Shown here: positions 39,873-49,039 of the stretch, piece after piece
How positions within the stretch are numbered: the stretch's first letter is position 1
Layout of the letters: each line of letters opens with the position of its first letter
Origin: an uncultured Candidatus Saccharibacteria bacterium
Lineage (GTDB): Bacteria > Patescibacteriota > Saccharimonadia > Saccharimonadales > Saccharimonadaceae
DNA: 64,000 nt
Direction: 5' to 3'
NCBI GenBank assembly: GCA_946222675.1
Contig: CAMIMA010000001.1
Coordinates: 62,001 to 126,000, forward strand
Position numbers and translations under genes: made by a program
The notes under the pieces: generated by a model
Seen by the model: only the letters and a program-made list of their open reading frames with translations
What the model was told of the DNA's origin: nothing
The model's database searches: none

Positions 39873-40520
39873 CTACTTGCTCGGCGTGAGGGCGATTACC
39901 GTGGTGCTCTCCGGCAGCTTGGTGATGTCCTTCAGCTTTATCACGGTCTGGCGGGCAATTTCGCAGCCCATTTCCTTCGCAAATGGCGCCAAATCCTCCT
40001 GTGGCACCTCATATTCGGTCTTGCCATCATCGTAGTGAGTCGGAATCACCAGCTTTGGCGCTGGGTTCATTTTGTGTACAATCGCCGCGGCGTCGCGCGC
40101 GTCTAGCGTGTAGCCGTTGCCACCTACTGGAATAATCACCACGTCCACCAAGCCCAAGGCCTCGAGGTCGTCGTCATCAATCGGCGCCACTGTGTGCCCC
40201 ACTACGGCAATGCGAATGCCGCTGGTGTAAATGCTGTAAAGGGTCGCGTCCTGCGCCGCCTCGTCGCTCGCAAGGTGTGCCTTCACTGGAATGCCGCGCA
40301 CGCTGACATCTTTGTGTTCATATTCGCCCGGCATATCGATAATAAAGCTCTTCACGCTGTCTTCCGCTGGCGCAAAACTCGGCTGCGTCGCCAGCACCAC
40401 CGCGTTCGGGTCTTCTAGCTCCTTCACCTTCATTTTCACGTTCTCCGTTGGGTCGGTCACAATCGTGGCATTCTTGTCGCGAATCACCACGCAGTTAGCA
40501 CCTTTGTATTCAATTTCCAT
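39873..40520 (-). CDS. MBL-fold metal-dependent hydrolase-like protein
   Basis: 215 aa. The pattern MEIEYKGANCVVIRDKNATIVTDP, then DMPGEYEHKDVSVRG, HTVAPIDDDDLEALGLVDVVIIPVGGNGY and IPTHYDDGK fits UlaG-like metallo-beta-lactamase-fold proteins. The usual HxHxDH metal motif is not seen: GEYEH and VGHTVAP stand at those places. Activity may therefore be altered or lost. The start overlaps the stop of the HTH gene (40520) by 1 nt, so the two are coupled. The substrate is unknown. Confidence 0.7.
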   Translation of the reverse strand: MEIEYKGANCVVIRDKNATIVTDPTENVKMKVKELEDPNAVVLATQPSFAPAEDSVKSFIIDMPGEYEHKDVSVRGIPVKAHLASDEAAQDATLYSIYTSGIRIAVVGHTVAPIDDDDLEALGLVDVVIIPVGGNGYTLDARDAAAIVHKMNPAPKLVIPTHYDDGKTEYEVPQEDLAPFAKEMGCEIARQTVIKLKDITKLPESTTVIALTPSK

Positions 40521-41167
40521 TAATTATCTCCTCCTTTATCTACTGACTCGGCCGTCGACTCGTGTTCAGTGCCTGGGTAATCGCCCAAAATGCGGTTGGC
40601 GTCGACTACGTTGGTGTGCTTGGCCTCAAGAATATTCAGCACGAAGCGGTCGTTGATGCTCAAGCGATAGTAAAAGTCGTTATAGTCCATAATTGAGTAG
40701 TTCAAACTGGCACCGCTCTCGCGCTCCAATTGTTTAACCAAATTTTTTAACTTCAACTCGGACATTTGCGACCCCGCAATGAGCAAATCCACCGGCGCCT
40801 TTGACTCGTACACCATGCAGCCAGCGAAGATTACCACCTTCAGCCCCGGAATATTGGCGAACTTTTTTGCCCAATCGCTGGTCTCAACCTTCGCGCCGGA
40901 CACAATGTCGCTGCTATCGGTGAACATCTCACGGAGCGGCCCGTAGTACTTAAAACTAGTGTCGGCACAGTAGTACAAACGGTTTTCAACCGACTGCGGC
41001 TCGACCACCCCCACCTCTGTTAAATTGGCTAATTCACGGCGCACACTATTTAACTGCTCGTCGATATTGCGGGCGATTTCGCGCACATAGAATGACCGCG
41101 TCGGGTTGTTCATGAACAACCCGAGTAACTTAACACGTGTTCTTGAACCAAATAGCGAATCAATCAT
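40520..41167 (-). CDS. Winged-helix DNA-binding protein with nucleotidyltransferase-like C-domain
   Basis: 215 aa. The N-terminal winged helix (about 1-75: MIDSLFGSRTRVKLLGLFM, FYVREIARNIDEQLNSVRRELANLTEVGVV) resembles ArsR/MarR-type regulators. The C-terminal 120 residues (VVIFAGCMVYESKAPVDLLIAGSQMSELKL...) have the outline of a minimal nucleotidyltransferase fold. This combination is found in archaeal and CPR regulators. It is co-translated with the MBL gene and may control that operon; targets are unknown. Confidence 0.7.
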   Translation of the reverse strand: MIDSLFGSRTRVKLLGLFMNNPTRSFYVREIARNIDEQLNSVRRELANLTEVGVVEPQSVENRLYYCADTSFKYYGPLREMFTDSSDIVSGAKVETSDWAKKFANIPGLKVVIFAGCMVYESKAPVDLLIAGSQMSELKLKNLVKQLERESGASLNYSIMDYNDFYYRLSINDRFVLNILEAKHTNVVDANRILGDYPGTEHESTAESVDKGGDN

Positions 41168-41278
41168 TGTTTACTCCTAGTTCTATTTTAACACACGCGG
41201 CGATGTTTCCGCCACTATTTTACACACTTTGACGAAAATATTTGACCAACTCGCGAACGGCGCTCAGCACGCCCCACG

Positions 41279-42211
41279 CTACCTCTGATGAGATAATTCC
41301 GCCAAATAAGCTTGGTAGTCGTGCAAAAGTTGTTCAGCTGTCACGCCATTGCGCGCCAAGGCTGCCACTTCCGCCAAACTCTGCCACCAAATGTCATCAC
41401 GGCGGTACGGACTGCGCCAAAAAGTGAGTTGCTTGCGCGCCAAATGGTAGTCGCCCAGCGCCAAGGCTGCCGGCAGTTCATCCGCCGTCAGCTCGCTCGC
41501 CAGATAACGCCGCACCACGCCGTAAGCGTTGCGCTTCAGAGGTTCCTGCACACCATATTTGTTCAATAATTGCGTTACTTCGCTAATCAAACCATCTCGC
41601 AACATCGCGTCAGCGCGCTGCAACATGCGTTGACGTAGCTGTGGCAAGTCAGTCCGAATGCCAATCACCACCGCGTCGCGCCGGCGTGGCTGGCGTGGCG
41701 ACCGCGCGCCGCCCAGCTCCAACGTCCGCACTAGCCGCCGCTTGTTCAATTTGTCAGCTGGCAGCGTTAGCCCGCGTTCCGAAATAATTTTTTGTAGTTC
41801 AGGCACCGTGAGTTGCTCCCACGCGGCGCGCTGCGCCAAATCAACCGCTTGTTCAGTCAGTTGGTAACTGTGCACGATGCTGTCGATATACAGACCACTG
41901 CCGCCCACCAGCATTGGCACATGACCGCGCGCACGGATGTCATCAATCTGCCGATACACGTATTGCTGGAAGTCGTACAACGTAAACCGTTCGTCAGGCG
42001 CCACCAAATCCAGCCCCCAATGCGGCACGCCGTTTTGCTCGGACAAAGTCGGCTTAGCCGTCCCGATATCCATGCCGCAGTACACCGTGCGACTGTCCGC
42101 GCAAATAATTTCCCCACCTAAAACACCCGCCAACTGGATGGCCACCGCCGTCTTACCACTGGCGGTCGGCCCTAATATCACAATCAGCGGGTGCGTTAGG
42201 TCTTCGTTCAT
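41279..42211 (-). CDS. miaA: tRNA dimethylallyltransferase
   Basis: 310 aa. P-loop GPTASGKT (about 13-20), DSRTVYCGMDIGTAKP, and the family's LVGGSGLYIDSIV and KRNAYGVVRRYL regions. MiaA adds a dimethylallyl group to A37 of tRNAs reading UNN codons, stabilising codon pairing. Its ATG overlaps the thrS stop (TAATG), so the two are translationally coupled. Length is normal. Confidence 0.95.
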   Translation of the reverse strand: MNEDLTHPLIVILGPTASGKTAVAIQLAGVLGGEIICADSRTVYCGMDIGTAKPTLSEQNGVPHWGLDLVAPDERFTLYDFQQYVYRQIDDIRARGHVPMLVGGSGLYIDSIVHSYQLTEQAVDLAQRAAWEQLTVPELQKIISERGLTLPADKLNKRRLVRTLELGGARSPRQPRRRDAVVIGIRTDLPQLRQRMLQRADAMLRDGLISEVTQLLNKYGVQEPLKRNAYGVVRRYLASELTADELPAALALGDYHLARKQLTFWRSPYRRDDIWWQSLAEVAALARNGVTAEQLLHDYQAYLAELSHQR

Positions 42212-44037
42212 TAAAGTGTCGAGAATTCCGTGCGGTTACGATGCTCGGCGTCTAGCTTGGTGGCTAGCTCGTCCACGGTAAAGGTGGCGTCCGGCTTAGT
42301 GCCCTCGCCCACCAAATCTTCGCGTATGCGCACGCCCAACTGGCCGGTCTCAGCCTCGCGTTCACCCAACACGACCACATATGGCACCTTGTACGCCACG
42401 GCGGCGCGAATCTTCTTGCCGATGGTGTTGTTGCTGTCGTCGATGGTGTAGCGCAAGCGGTAGGACTTCAACGCCTTCACTAGCTTATCCAGCAAAGCGT
42501 CGATGGCGGGCGTCGATTTCACCTTAACAATGCGCAACTGCTCCGGCGCGCACCACACCGGGAACTTGCCCGCGGTGTGCTCGATATACACGCTGAGGAA
42601 GCGCTCGATGGAGCCAAGTAAGGCGCAGTGAATCATCACTGGGCGCGCAGTGCCGCCGTCTTCAGTGGTGTATTCCAGCTCAAACCGCTCCGGCTGCACA
42701 AAGTCAAGCTGTGCCGTAGCGAGCTGGTGCTCGCGCCCAAGGGCATCGGTGGCCATAAAGTCAATCTTCGGGCCATAGAAAGCGGCCTCACCTTCCTGCT
42801 CGTAGTAATCAATGCCGAGCTTGAGCACAGCAGCCTTTAACTGCGCCTGGGCGGAGTCCCAAAGCGACTGCGGGCCGAGATAATGGTCGCTGTCGTCGCG
42901 GTAACTGAGGCGCACGCGTAGCTTCATGCCCACGAGCTTGTACAACTTTTTTACTGCATCTAGCAAGTTGGCGATTTCTGACTCAATTTGGTCAGGCCGC
43001 ACAAAGTCATGCGAGTCGTCTTGAGTTAAGGCGCGCACACGACTCAAGCCGCCCAGCTCGCCCGACTTCTCATCGCGGTAGCAAGTCGTGGTCTCGAGGT
43101 AGCGCTGCGGCATGTCGCGATACGAGCGCACCTTTGAGGTGAAAATGCGGGTGTGATGCGGGCAGTTCATCGGCTTCAGCACAAATTGGTCGGTAGTCTC
43201 CTGCGACTTGACCAAAAATAGTTCATCGCCAAACTTAGCCCAGTGGCCGGACTTTTCGTACAAATCTTTTTTAGTCATGTTCGGCGTCCACACCTTCATA
43301 AAGCCCATGTCCTCGCGCAACTCGTTCGACACCTTGGCGAGCTCTTCGCGCAACACTGTGCCGCGCTGGGTAAAGATTGGCAAGCCCGTGCCCACGAGGT
43401 CGCTGGTAACGTACAAATCTAGTTCACGCCCCAACTTGCGGTGGTCGCGTTCCTTTGCCTCGGCTTGGCGCTTGAGGTAAGCGTCAAGGTCGTCCTTGGT
43501 GGCAAACGCCACCCCGTAAACGCGCTGCATCATCGGTCGGGTCTCATCGCCACGCCAGTAGGCGCCGGCAATCTTAGTTAACTTGAAGCCTTCAGCCGGG
43601 ATGTCGCGCGTGTTCTTCACGTGGCCGCCCCGACAGAGGTCGGTAAAGTCGCCATTTGTGTAAAATGTCATGTGGTCGTGGTCGGCCGACTCAGCCTTGC
43701 CCTTGACCCGCGTGGTGCCCTTGGCAGCAAAGTCCTCAATCAGCTCCAACTTGTACGGCTGATGTTGCGCCTTCGCCCAGTCCTTCGCCTCGGCGACGGT
43801 CTTTTTGGCGCAAGTGAAGTCCTGCCCCTCGGCGATGATTTTTCGCATCATCTTCTCGAGGCGCGGGAGGTCATCCTCCACCAACTTCTTGTCGCCCAAA
43901 TCCATATCATAGTAGAAGCCGTCGCTCACCGCAGGTCCTACCCCTAGTTTTACGTCATCGCCGAAGACGCGCTTCGTGGCCGCGGCCAACACGTGCGCCA
44001 AGCTGTGACGGACTGCCGTCAATTCCTCTTGATTCAT
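42211..44037 (-). CDS. thrS: Threonyl-tRNA synthetase, no TGS domain
   Basis: 608 aa from the ATG at 44037 (MNQEELTAVRHSLAHVLA), chosen because upstream codons show no homology. It begins at the editing (N2) domain and lacks the N-terminal TGS domain present in most bacterial ThrRS, as seen in some reduced genomes. The class II core includes MNCPHHTRIF with the zinc cysteine, TTCYRDEKSGELGGLSRVR (motif 2) and HCALLGSIERFLSVYIEH (motif 3). The anticodon-binding domain starts at PVWCAPEQL. It charges tRNA-Thr. It overlaps miaA by 1 nt. Confidence 0.95.
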   Translation of the reverse strand: MNQEELTAVRHSLAHVLAAATKRVFGDDVKLGVGPAVSDGFYYDMDLGDKKLVEDDLPRLEKMMRKIIAEGQDFTCAKKTVAEAKDWAKAQHQPYKLELIEDFAAKGTTRVKGKAESADHDHMTFYTNGDFTDLCRGGHVKNTRDIPAEGFKLTKIAGAYWRGDETRPMMQRVYGVAFATKDDLDAYLKRQAEAKERDHRKLGRELDLYVTSDLVGTGLPIFTQRGTVLREELAKVSNELREDMGFMKVWTPNMTKKDLYEKSGHWAKFGDELFLVKSQETTDQFVLKPMNCPHHTRIFTSKVRSYRDMPQRYLETTTCYRDEKSGELGGLSRVRALTQDDSHDFVRPDQIESEIANLLDAVKKLYKLVGMKLRVRLSYRDDSDHYLGPQSLWDSAQAQLKAAVLKLGIDYYEQEGEAAFYGPKIDFMATDALGREHQLATAQLDFVQPERFELEYTTEDGGTARPVMIHCALLGSIERFLSVYIEHTAGKFPVWCAPEQLRIVKVKSTPAIDALLDKLVKALKSYRLRYTIDDSNNTIGKKIRAAVAYKVPYVVVLGEREAETGQLGVRIREDLVGEGTKPDATFTVDELATKLDAEHRNRTEFSTL

Positions 44038-44313
44038 GCTTATATTATACCACGCCGCGGGGTTGTGGGGTATGGGGCTGGTTTGCCTACCCTCTTCTGT
44101 CAAGCTTGGCAGTTTATAAAGAGTGCGCGAGCCAACCGACTTCCAGTGTTTTATTTTTGTACTTATTTAATTTGGCGCGAGGGTTGAGGGGTGCAAGGAG
44201 CGAATTGATGCGCCGCCCCGTCCCATCGCCAGCCGCCAGCCCATGCTGGCTAGTTGGCTAGTCATGCGACGCCGACTTTATCTCTGCTCCTCTTATTGTC
44301 CGGAGCCTGAACA

Positions 44314-44333
44314 GCGGCGGTGTACACCACCGC
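44314..44333 (-). repeat. GC hairpin after variable region
   Basis: GCGGTGGTG with CACCGCCGC (one wobble), starting 4 nt past the stop codon of 44338-46485. The next 33 bp match the 3' flank of 10827-12962. Confidence 0.6.
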
Positions 44334-44337
44334 AGAT

Positions 44338-46485
44338 TTAGTCTTGCAGGGGCGCGAGCGCGACGCGGAACACGCCGTTGCCGCTGGCGTAGCCAAGGCC
44401 GCCATTGTTGTTGTAGGCATAGAACAACCCAGCAGACGAGCCATAGTAGTAGATGCCACCCCGTACAAACCACGGGTTCGAAGACGTCACGAAGTACATA
44501 TAATTACCATTCCATTGCGCTGTAGTGTTATTGTTACCATTATTAGTCTCATAGAGAGCTTGACCACCACAGGTAGTAAAGGTACAGCTATTTGGGTCAC
44601 TAAAATTATATGTATTGACATATGGTGGATGAGCAGCTGAATCAAAGTAGTTGGTACTTGAGCTATTTAAGTCACTGGTATAGCTAGCTGCTGTATATTC
44701 CCAACCACCGCCAGACATGTCGTAAATGCCGGTTGGGTTGTTGGTAGTGCTGGCAAGCTGACCAAGTGTGCCGTTGTAGGCGCGCTGGATATCACTATCT
44801 GCACAAGCACGCTGAGTATCAATAGCTCCACCAACACCATCGCCATAGTAGCTCAGGTTATCGGCAGATTGTGGACCACAACCAGTAGTGCCGTATGATG
44901 AACCACCGCTGGTGTAGCGGGTCTGGTTTTGTGCGTTTAGTTTAACGCCATTGTAGCCGGCACCGTACTTGCTAGCAGATAGGTAGGTGGCAGCACCCCA
45001 GTCGTTGTTGTTTACCATGTGAGAGGTGAGTTTGGCGAGATGATGGTTGTTTTGGGTGGTAGTAAAGCCACTACCGCCAACATTTTGTGGGTCGTTGATG
45101 CCTAAGGTTTTAGCTAGTGAATAGAAGTTACCAACTTTATTATTCATGCCGCTAGAATAACCAGATATGTGGGATTCGTTTGGTAGGACGGTTGGTTGGC
45201 TAGTGGTACCAGTCGTTTCAAACTTCGCAAACCAGATGCCGTTGAGTTCCTTGCTGCCAAAAGTGAAAGCTGGATGAGTTGCCCAAGTGCCGTTGGCAGT
45301 TGGGATAGCTTTAGTAGACTGCTTGTTTTCAAACTCAATGGTGAAGTTTTGAGCTGGGACGGCTGAGTCACTACCGCTATAGCGGAGTACCTTGTAACGG
45401 TAGCGTGGGATATAGACCCAGTAGCCGAGGATATCCGCTTGGTCGACCACCTTGTTTTGCCCTCGGTACTTACTGAGCGCCTCTGGCTTTACGGTGATGG
45501 CGTTAGCCCACTGCTTGTTAGCGTAATCATACCAACCACTGTTAGCTGCTTCTGGGTCAGCTACGCTGGTCCACTGGGCGTTGGTAGTGTTGCCGGTGTA
45601 CTTAACTGGTATCATATTTCTATCTAGGGTAACGAGACAAGAGCTATTGGTATTGCCAGCCTGACAGGTCTCGGATGGGTTGGCTTTAGCGGTACGGTTA
45701 GTCCAATCCACTGGTTTTGGAGCTGGCTTAGCGGTTGCCGTGTAAGTAATAGCGGTGCCGTAGCTACCACTGGCAAGTTTCGCTGGGTCGACGTTGGCGG
45801 CAAAAGTAACGGACTTAGTGCAGCTCGCTGGATTGGTACAGCCTGCTGGCTTGGCCTTGGTGACATCAGCCACCACAGCTGGGGTAGCTTGGGCACCTGC
45901 TGGAACGGCGCTGAAGGTGGTATCGGATTTACTTAGAGAATAGCCCCACTGGTTGGCATTCAATGCAACTGGGGTGGAGCTTGGGGTGGCAGAGATTTTG
46001 TGTGTAGAGTACTTACTATTTACAAGGTCGGCCGTGTCGGCTTGCATGGTGAGATTAAAACCGTATGGCTTGCCGGTTTTGACGGTAACATTCGTGGTAG
46101 CTTTGTAGAGATTACCGACTGGCTGAAGCGCTGCATTCTGGTCGACCGCAATACTGACGGTGTTGTCATCGGCAGCATGGACTGGCGCAGTGAAAATAAA
46201 TGGCGCAACGGCGAGCGCAAGAACACTGAACGCTACCCCACGAGCGAGACCGCCCGCCAATGAGTTCTTATAATTAACTTGACCGTTAGCTGCCGGCACA
46301 AACTTGCTGCCCAGCTGATTATCCTGCGCCGGCGCGCCGCTAGCGGCGGGCGCCACAAAATTATGGTTGGCTGTTGGCGCCAGAGGCGCCGGAGTGGCTA
46401 TTTTATCCCTGCTTTTAGTAGTTTGGGATAAGAGGCTTAAAAGTTTACCCCCCCCCCCCGCAGCTGTTTGTTGTAATTTACTCAT
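44338..46485 (-). CDS. Secreted FGE-like surface protein, phase ON (G12), variable 3' end
   Basis: 715 aa from the ATG at 46485 (GGAGGACAAACAAT before it). MSKLQQTAAGGGGKLLSLLS passes through twelve G in frame, so the gene is ON. The n-region is about 95 residues and a hydrophobic core ends FIFTAPVHA. It has the N-domain, the VDQADILGYWVYIPRYRYKV module, GIYDMSGGGWEYTAAS (closest of all members to the FGE WEW block) and a C-terminal VRGGIYYYGS...FRVALAPLQD. Best candidate for a currently expressed variable adhesin or lectin, together with 10827-12962. Confidence 0.85.
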   Translation of the reverse strand: MSKLQQTAAGGGGKLLSLLSQTTKSRDKIATPAPLAPTANHNFVAPAASGAPAQDNQLGSKFVPAANGQVNYKNSLAGGLARGVAFSVLALAVAPFIFTAPVHAADDNTVSIAVDQNAALQPVGNLYKATTNVTVKTGKPYGFNLTMQADTADLVNSKYSTHKISATPSSTPVALNANQWGYSLSKSDTTFSAVPAGAQATPAVVADVTKAKPAGCTNPASCTKSVTFAANVDPAKLASGSYGTAITYTATAKPAPKPVDWTNRTAKANPSETCQAGNTNSSCLVTLDRNMIPVKYTGNTTNAQWTSVADPEAANSGWYDYANKQWANAITVKPEALSKYRGQNKVVDQADILGYWVYIPRYRYKVLRYSGSDSAVPAQNFTIEFENKQSTKAIPTANGTWATHPAFTFGSKELNGIWFAKFETTGTTSQPTVLPNESHISGYSSGMNNKVGNFYSLAKTLGINDPQNVGGSGFTTTQNNHHLAKLTSHMVNNNDWGAATYLSASKYGAGYNGVKLNAQNQTRYTSGGSSYGTTGCGPQSADNLSYYGDGVGGAIDTQRACADSDIQRAYNGTLGQLASTTNNPTGIYDMSGGGWEYTAASYTSDLNSSSTNYFDSAAHPPYVNTYNFSDPNSCTFTTCGGQALYETNNGNNNTTAQWNGNYMYFVTSSNPWFVRGGIYYYGSSAGLFYAYNNNGGLGYASGNGVFRVALAPLQD
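44351..44463 (-). other. Candidate DGR-type variable region with adenine-free 3' anchor
   Basis: RGG at 44455-44463; anchor at 44351-44373 without A. Between them lie ATC TAC TAC TAT, TAC AAC AAC AAT, and GGC TAC GCC AGC GGC AAC GGC. Confidence 0.55.
46448..46459 (-). repeat. Poly-G tract G12, in frame (ON)
   Basis: The longest tract in the window. The context is GCTGC-G12-TAAAC; the open frame needs a multiple of three here. Confidence 0.85.
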
Positions 46486-46555
46486 ATTGTTTGTCCTCCA
46501 TTTTTGGTTATTGTCCTCTTTTAGGTTTATCTCTGCACCACGGCTAGATACCTGC

Positions 46556-46584
46556 ATTATAACACAAGCGTAATAATTCGCCAA
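46556..46584 (-). promoter_or_regulatory. Family promoter of surface gene 44338-46485
   Basis: TTGGCG (46579-46584), 17 bp, TATAAT (46556-46561). Confidence 0.7.
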
Positions 46585-46816
46585 ACTTTTATTAATTAAA
46601 TACTATAACCGCGACGCCGAAGGTAAAACCAGTAGCCGCGCCAACTAACTAGAGAGTACTGTCACTGCCGTCTGATGACTGGCCGACGGCACCAGCGGCT
46701 AACCAACTCATCTATCAAGCAATGAAACTATGTGGCACCCATCTGATGGCTGGCCAGCAATATCTGGTGGCGAAATTATTGCAAGACGGCCGGCAATCTG
46801 CTATATTAGGTGTATT

Positions 46817-46893
46817 GGGCTGGTAGCTCAGTTGGCTAGAGCGCGTCCTTGACGTGGACGAGGTCAGGAGTTCGAGCCTCTTTCAGCCCACCA
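46817..46893 (+). tRNA. tRNA-Val (GAC)
   Basis: A complete cloverleaf starting GGGCTGG, anticodon loop TTGACGT, T-loop TTCGAGC, encoded CCA. An intrinsic terminator follows after 10 bp. 46586-46816 holds no gene. Confidence 0.95.
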
Positions 46894-46903
46894 AAATTAT
46901 TCT

Positions 46904-46928
46904 AAAGTCCGCTACGGCGGGCTTTTTT
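46904..46928 (+). terminator. Terminator of tRNA-Val
   Basis: AGTCCGC/GCGGGCT 7-bp stem with one wobble, 4-nt loop, T6. Confidence 0.85.
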
Positions 46929-47233
46929 GATGTCTCTACGCCTCCGCCAGCTAGGCGGCCTTGCATCTGGCATAGGACCCACCGCCTCAAACTCCATCTA
47001 TAGCACACGTGGTAGCTAAATTAGGGCGAGCCCAGTGTAATATCAGGATAATAATTATAGTAAATAAATAATTAAGCCCCGACAAGCTAGCCCACGCGGC
47101 GCAAAGAATCGACCCGTAAGGCTAAATCTGTAAAAATCAACATTAAACTAGCCGGCGCGGGCAGTAAAAAATGGCTAGCGCGAACCACCACCGAAGCCCC
47201 GCCTGCGCCCGCAATTTAAGCGATTTTGCCGAC

Positions 47234-47342
47234 TTTTCCCACAATTTACGGCAAAGTTTTCCACAGATTTTTACGGGCGCAGTGGCGGCGTTTGCCACCT
47301 TCTATACCTCTGTTATTTAGTTTTACACACTCGTTTTCCACA
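47234..47342 (+). other. Cluster of DnaA-box-like sites
   Basis: TTTTCCACA occurs at 47257-47265 and 47334-47342, each followed by GATTTTT, with TTTTACACA at 47321-47329 and TTTTCCCACA at 47234. These differ by one or two bases from the DnaA consensus TTATNCACA. The surrounding 46930-47400 has no gene and includes AT-rich stretches. It may be oriC or a DnaA titration site; dnaA and dnaN are not in the window. Confidence 0.35.
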
Positions 47343-47407
47343 GATTTTTCGCGCCGTTTTGCGAGCTGGTATGCATTTCATGCTATATTACACCCCAGCC
47401 CAAGCTA

Positions 47408-47436
47408 TTGACATTTTTGACTATACTTGCTATTAT
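47408..47436 (+). promoter_or_regulatory. Strong promoter of the small RNA/micropeptide locus
   Basis: TTGACA (47408-47413), 17 bp, TATTAT (47431-47436): the best promoter match in the window. Initiation is expected near 47443. Confidence 0.85.
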
Positions 47437-47446
47437 AAAAGGGCTT

Positions 47447-47521
47447 ATGAAAAAGCAATCACAGTCGTTAGCTCCAAACTCACGACTCAACCAGTTCCAC
47501 ATTTACTTTGAAGGCTTGTAA
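47447..47521 (+). CDS. 24-aa micropeptide, nearly leaderless
   Basis: An ATG 4-6 nt after the expected transcription start opens 24 codons ending TAA: MKKQSQSLAPNSR followed by LNQFHIYFEGL. The N-half is basic and polar, the C-half more hydrophobic. There is no Shine-Dalgarno, so translation would be leaderless. It could be a leader peptide controlling the RNA below it, a small toxin, or chance. Conservation of the reading frame in related genomes would decide. Confidence 0.4.
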   Translation: MKKQSQSLAPNSRLNQFHIYFEGL

Positions 47522-47612
47522 GCCCCACTAGAGTACGAAAACTGCGAGATTCGTCCTCTAGCCCACCCCGCAAGGTGGAAGTATCTCAGGAACGTAAAAA
47601 CCTAGACTGTTT

Positions 47613-47650
47613 ACCGCCCCAACGGGAGAAATCCCAAAGTGGCGGTTTTT
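47613..47650 (+). terminator. Terminator of the small RNA
   Basis: ACCGCC/GGCGGT outer stem with an inner GGGA-GAAA-TCCC hairpin, then T5. Confidence 0.85.
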
Positions 47651-47791
47651 CTTATGTCTTTTTTACACCAAGCCAACCGCAATACACTTTAAAAGCACCC
47701 CTTAAGGGGTGCTAAATATACATATATTAGCTGCATTTTAAATAGTTACCCTTGTCATAAATAAGTTCCGCACTATTCGCTCAGCAAATTA

Positions 47792-48914
47792 CTATTCTGG
47801 ACACGGTGAGCCCAAAGCATCGACAAGCTTCTTTGCTGTACTTATTGCTCTATATGAATCATCAACATTATAACTCTCACCAATCTTAATCGGATACGCA
47901 GCCTTATCGCACCCTAAACTAGCTAGAGGAACCCAAAACCCAGATGATTTACCACTGTCAGAAAATATATCATTCACAGATTCATAGCCACATCCCGAAC
48001 TAAAACCGTCCTTGCAAAATCTCACATAATTATCTCCAATAGAAAACCGCGGCACATAAGCATAGACCCTATCCTCTGATACTTCTCGGCCATATTTCTG
48101 TGGAGCCGCAGAAAATGCCAAAGCCCATTTACCATGACTATAATCAAAATCCGCTGAATCAGCATACCAGCCACTAAAACTTGACCAGCTAACATTGTTC
48201 ATAAGATTATCCTTATTTATAGAGCAATTATAGCCATACGCGCTCAAAGATATATTACCCTTACATCCATTAGTAGTGTATTTAGGCTTTGGCGGAACGT
48301 ACGGTTCTGGATCTGGGGCTGGTGGAATATATGGTCTAGGCTTACTCACCGCGGTATACACTAAACTAGTAGAATAATAGCCCGACGCGTTTCTGCTAGC
48401 ATCAATATTAGCCCCAAAAGTAATTGGTATGGTGCAATAAAAAACATTATCACAGATACCTTTATCATATCTAGATACGTCAACTAATGTAGCGGCGCTA
48501 TACTGCGACCCAGGGACTTCATTGAACAAATTATTGTCTCTATTTATATTATATCCCCACTGATTAGCGCCAAGATACTTATTTTGCCCCAATACAGTAC
48601 GTATTTTATATGATGAGTCTTGACTATTTATTAGAGCCGAATTTCTGGCATACATACTAACAGAAAAACCATATTCATTATTATTGCTCACAGTCAGCCT
48701 ATTAGTGTTCTTTAAGTGAGACCCATAACCACGTAATGTTGTACTTGCAGTATCAAGGCTAATAGATATATTGTCAGCCCGCGCAGGCGTGGCAAATATT
48801 AATAGTATGGCGAGAATGCCAAAAGTTGCTATTTTACCCCTAAATTCAACATTGTTAGGCAAAAGGCCTAAAAATCTACCCCCCCCCGCAGCTGTTAAGT
48901 CTTAGTATATTCAT
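47792..48914 (-). CDS. Short secreted surface protein, phase OFF (G9)
   Basis: About 374 codons. From the ATG at 48914 (GGAGGACAAAAACAAC before it) the frame reads MNILRLNSC, then nine G give Gly-Gly-Gly and an immediate TAG: OFF. In the restored frame a signal peptide ending IFATPARA leads into the N-domain (DNISISLDTASTTLRG to TAVSKPRPY), a Pro-rich linker and a C-domain of about 150 aa. This is the same plan as 4788-6014 and 6431-7599 but diverged, with conserved GFWV and ALGSPCPE at the end. No FGE-like block and no variable-region anchor. Confidence 0.75.
48879..48887 (-). repeat. Poly-G tract G9, out of frame (OFF)
   Basis: Nine G between TGC and TAGATTT create an in-frame TAG directly after the tract. 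Confidence 0.85.
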
Positions 48915-48960
48915 GTTGTTTTTGTCCTCCACTTTTACACCATTTCCCTTAGATACCTGA

Positions 48961-48989
48961 ATTATAGCATAGGCGCAATAATTTACCAA
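48961..48989 (-). promoter_or_regulatory. Family promoter of surface gene 47792-48914
   Basis: TTGGTA (48984-48989), 17 bp, TATAAT (48961-48966). Confidence 0.7.
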
Positions 48990-49039
48990 ATTTTTTTGCC
49001 GTCGAGCGGCAGCTTTTTTGCTACCGCGCCCACCGACAT

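Larger units (their letters stand above)
47443..47650 (+). ncRNA. Structured small RNA with a 24-codon ORF at its 5' end
   Basis: A transcript of about 208 nt bounded by a strong promoter and an intrinsic terminator. Predicted helices are CTAGAG/CTCTAG (47528-47573 region) and CCACC/GGTGG. It does not match tmRNA, RNase P, 6S or SRP RNA that I can recognise. Confidence 0.6.
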
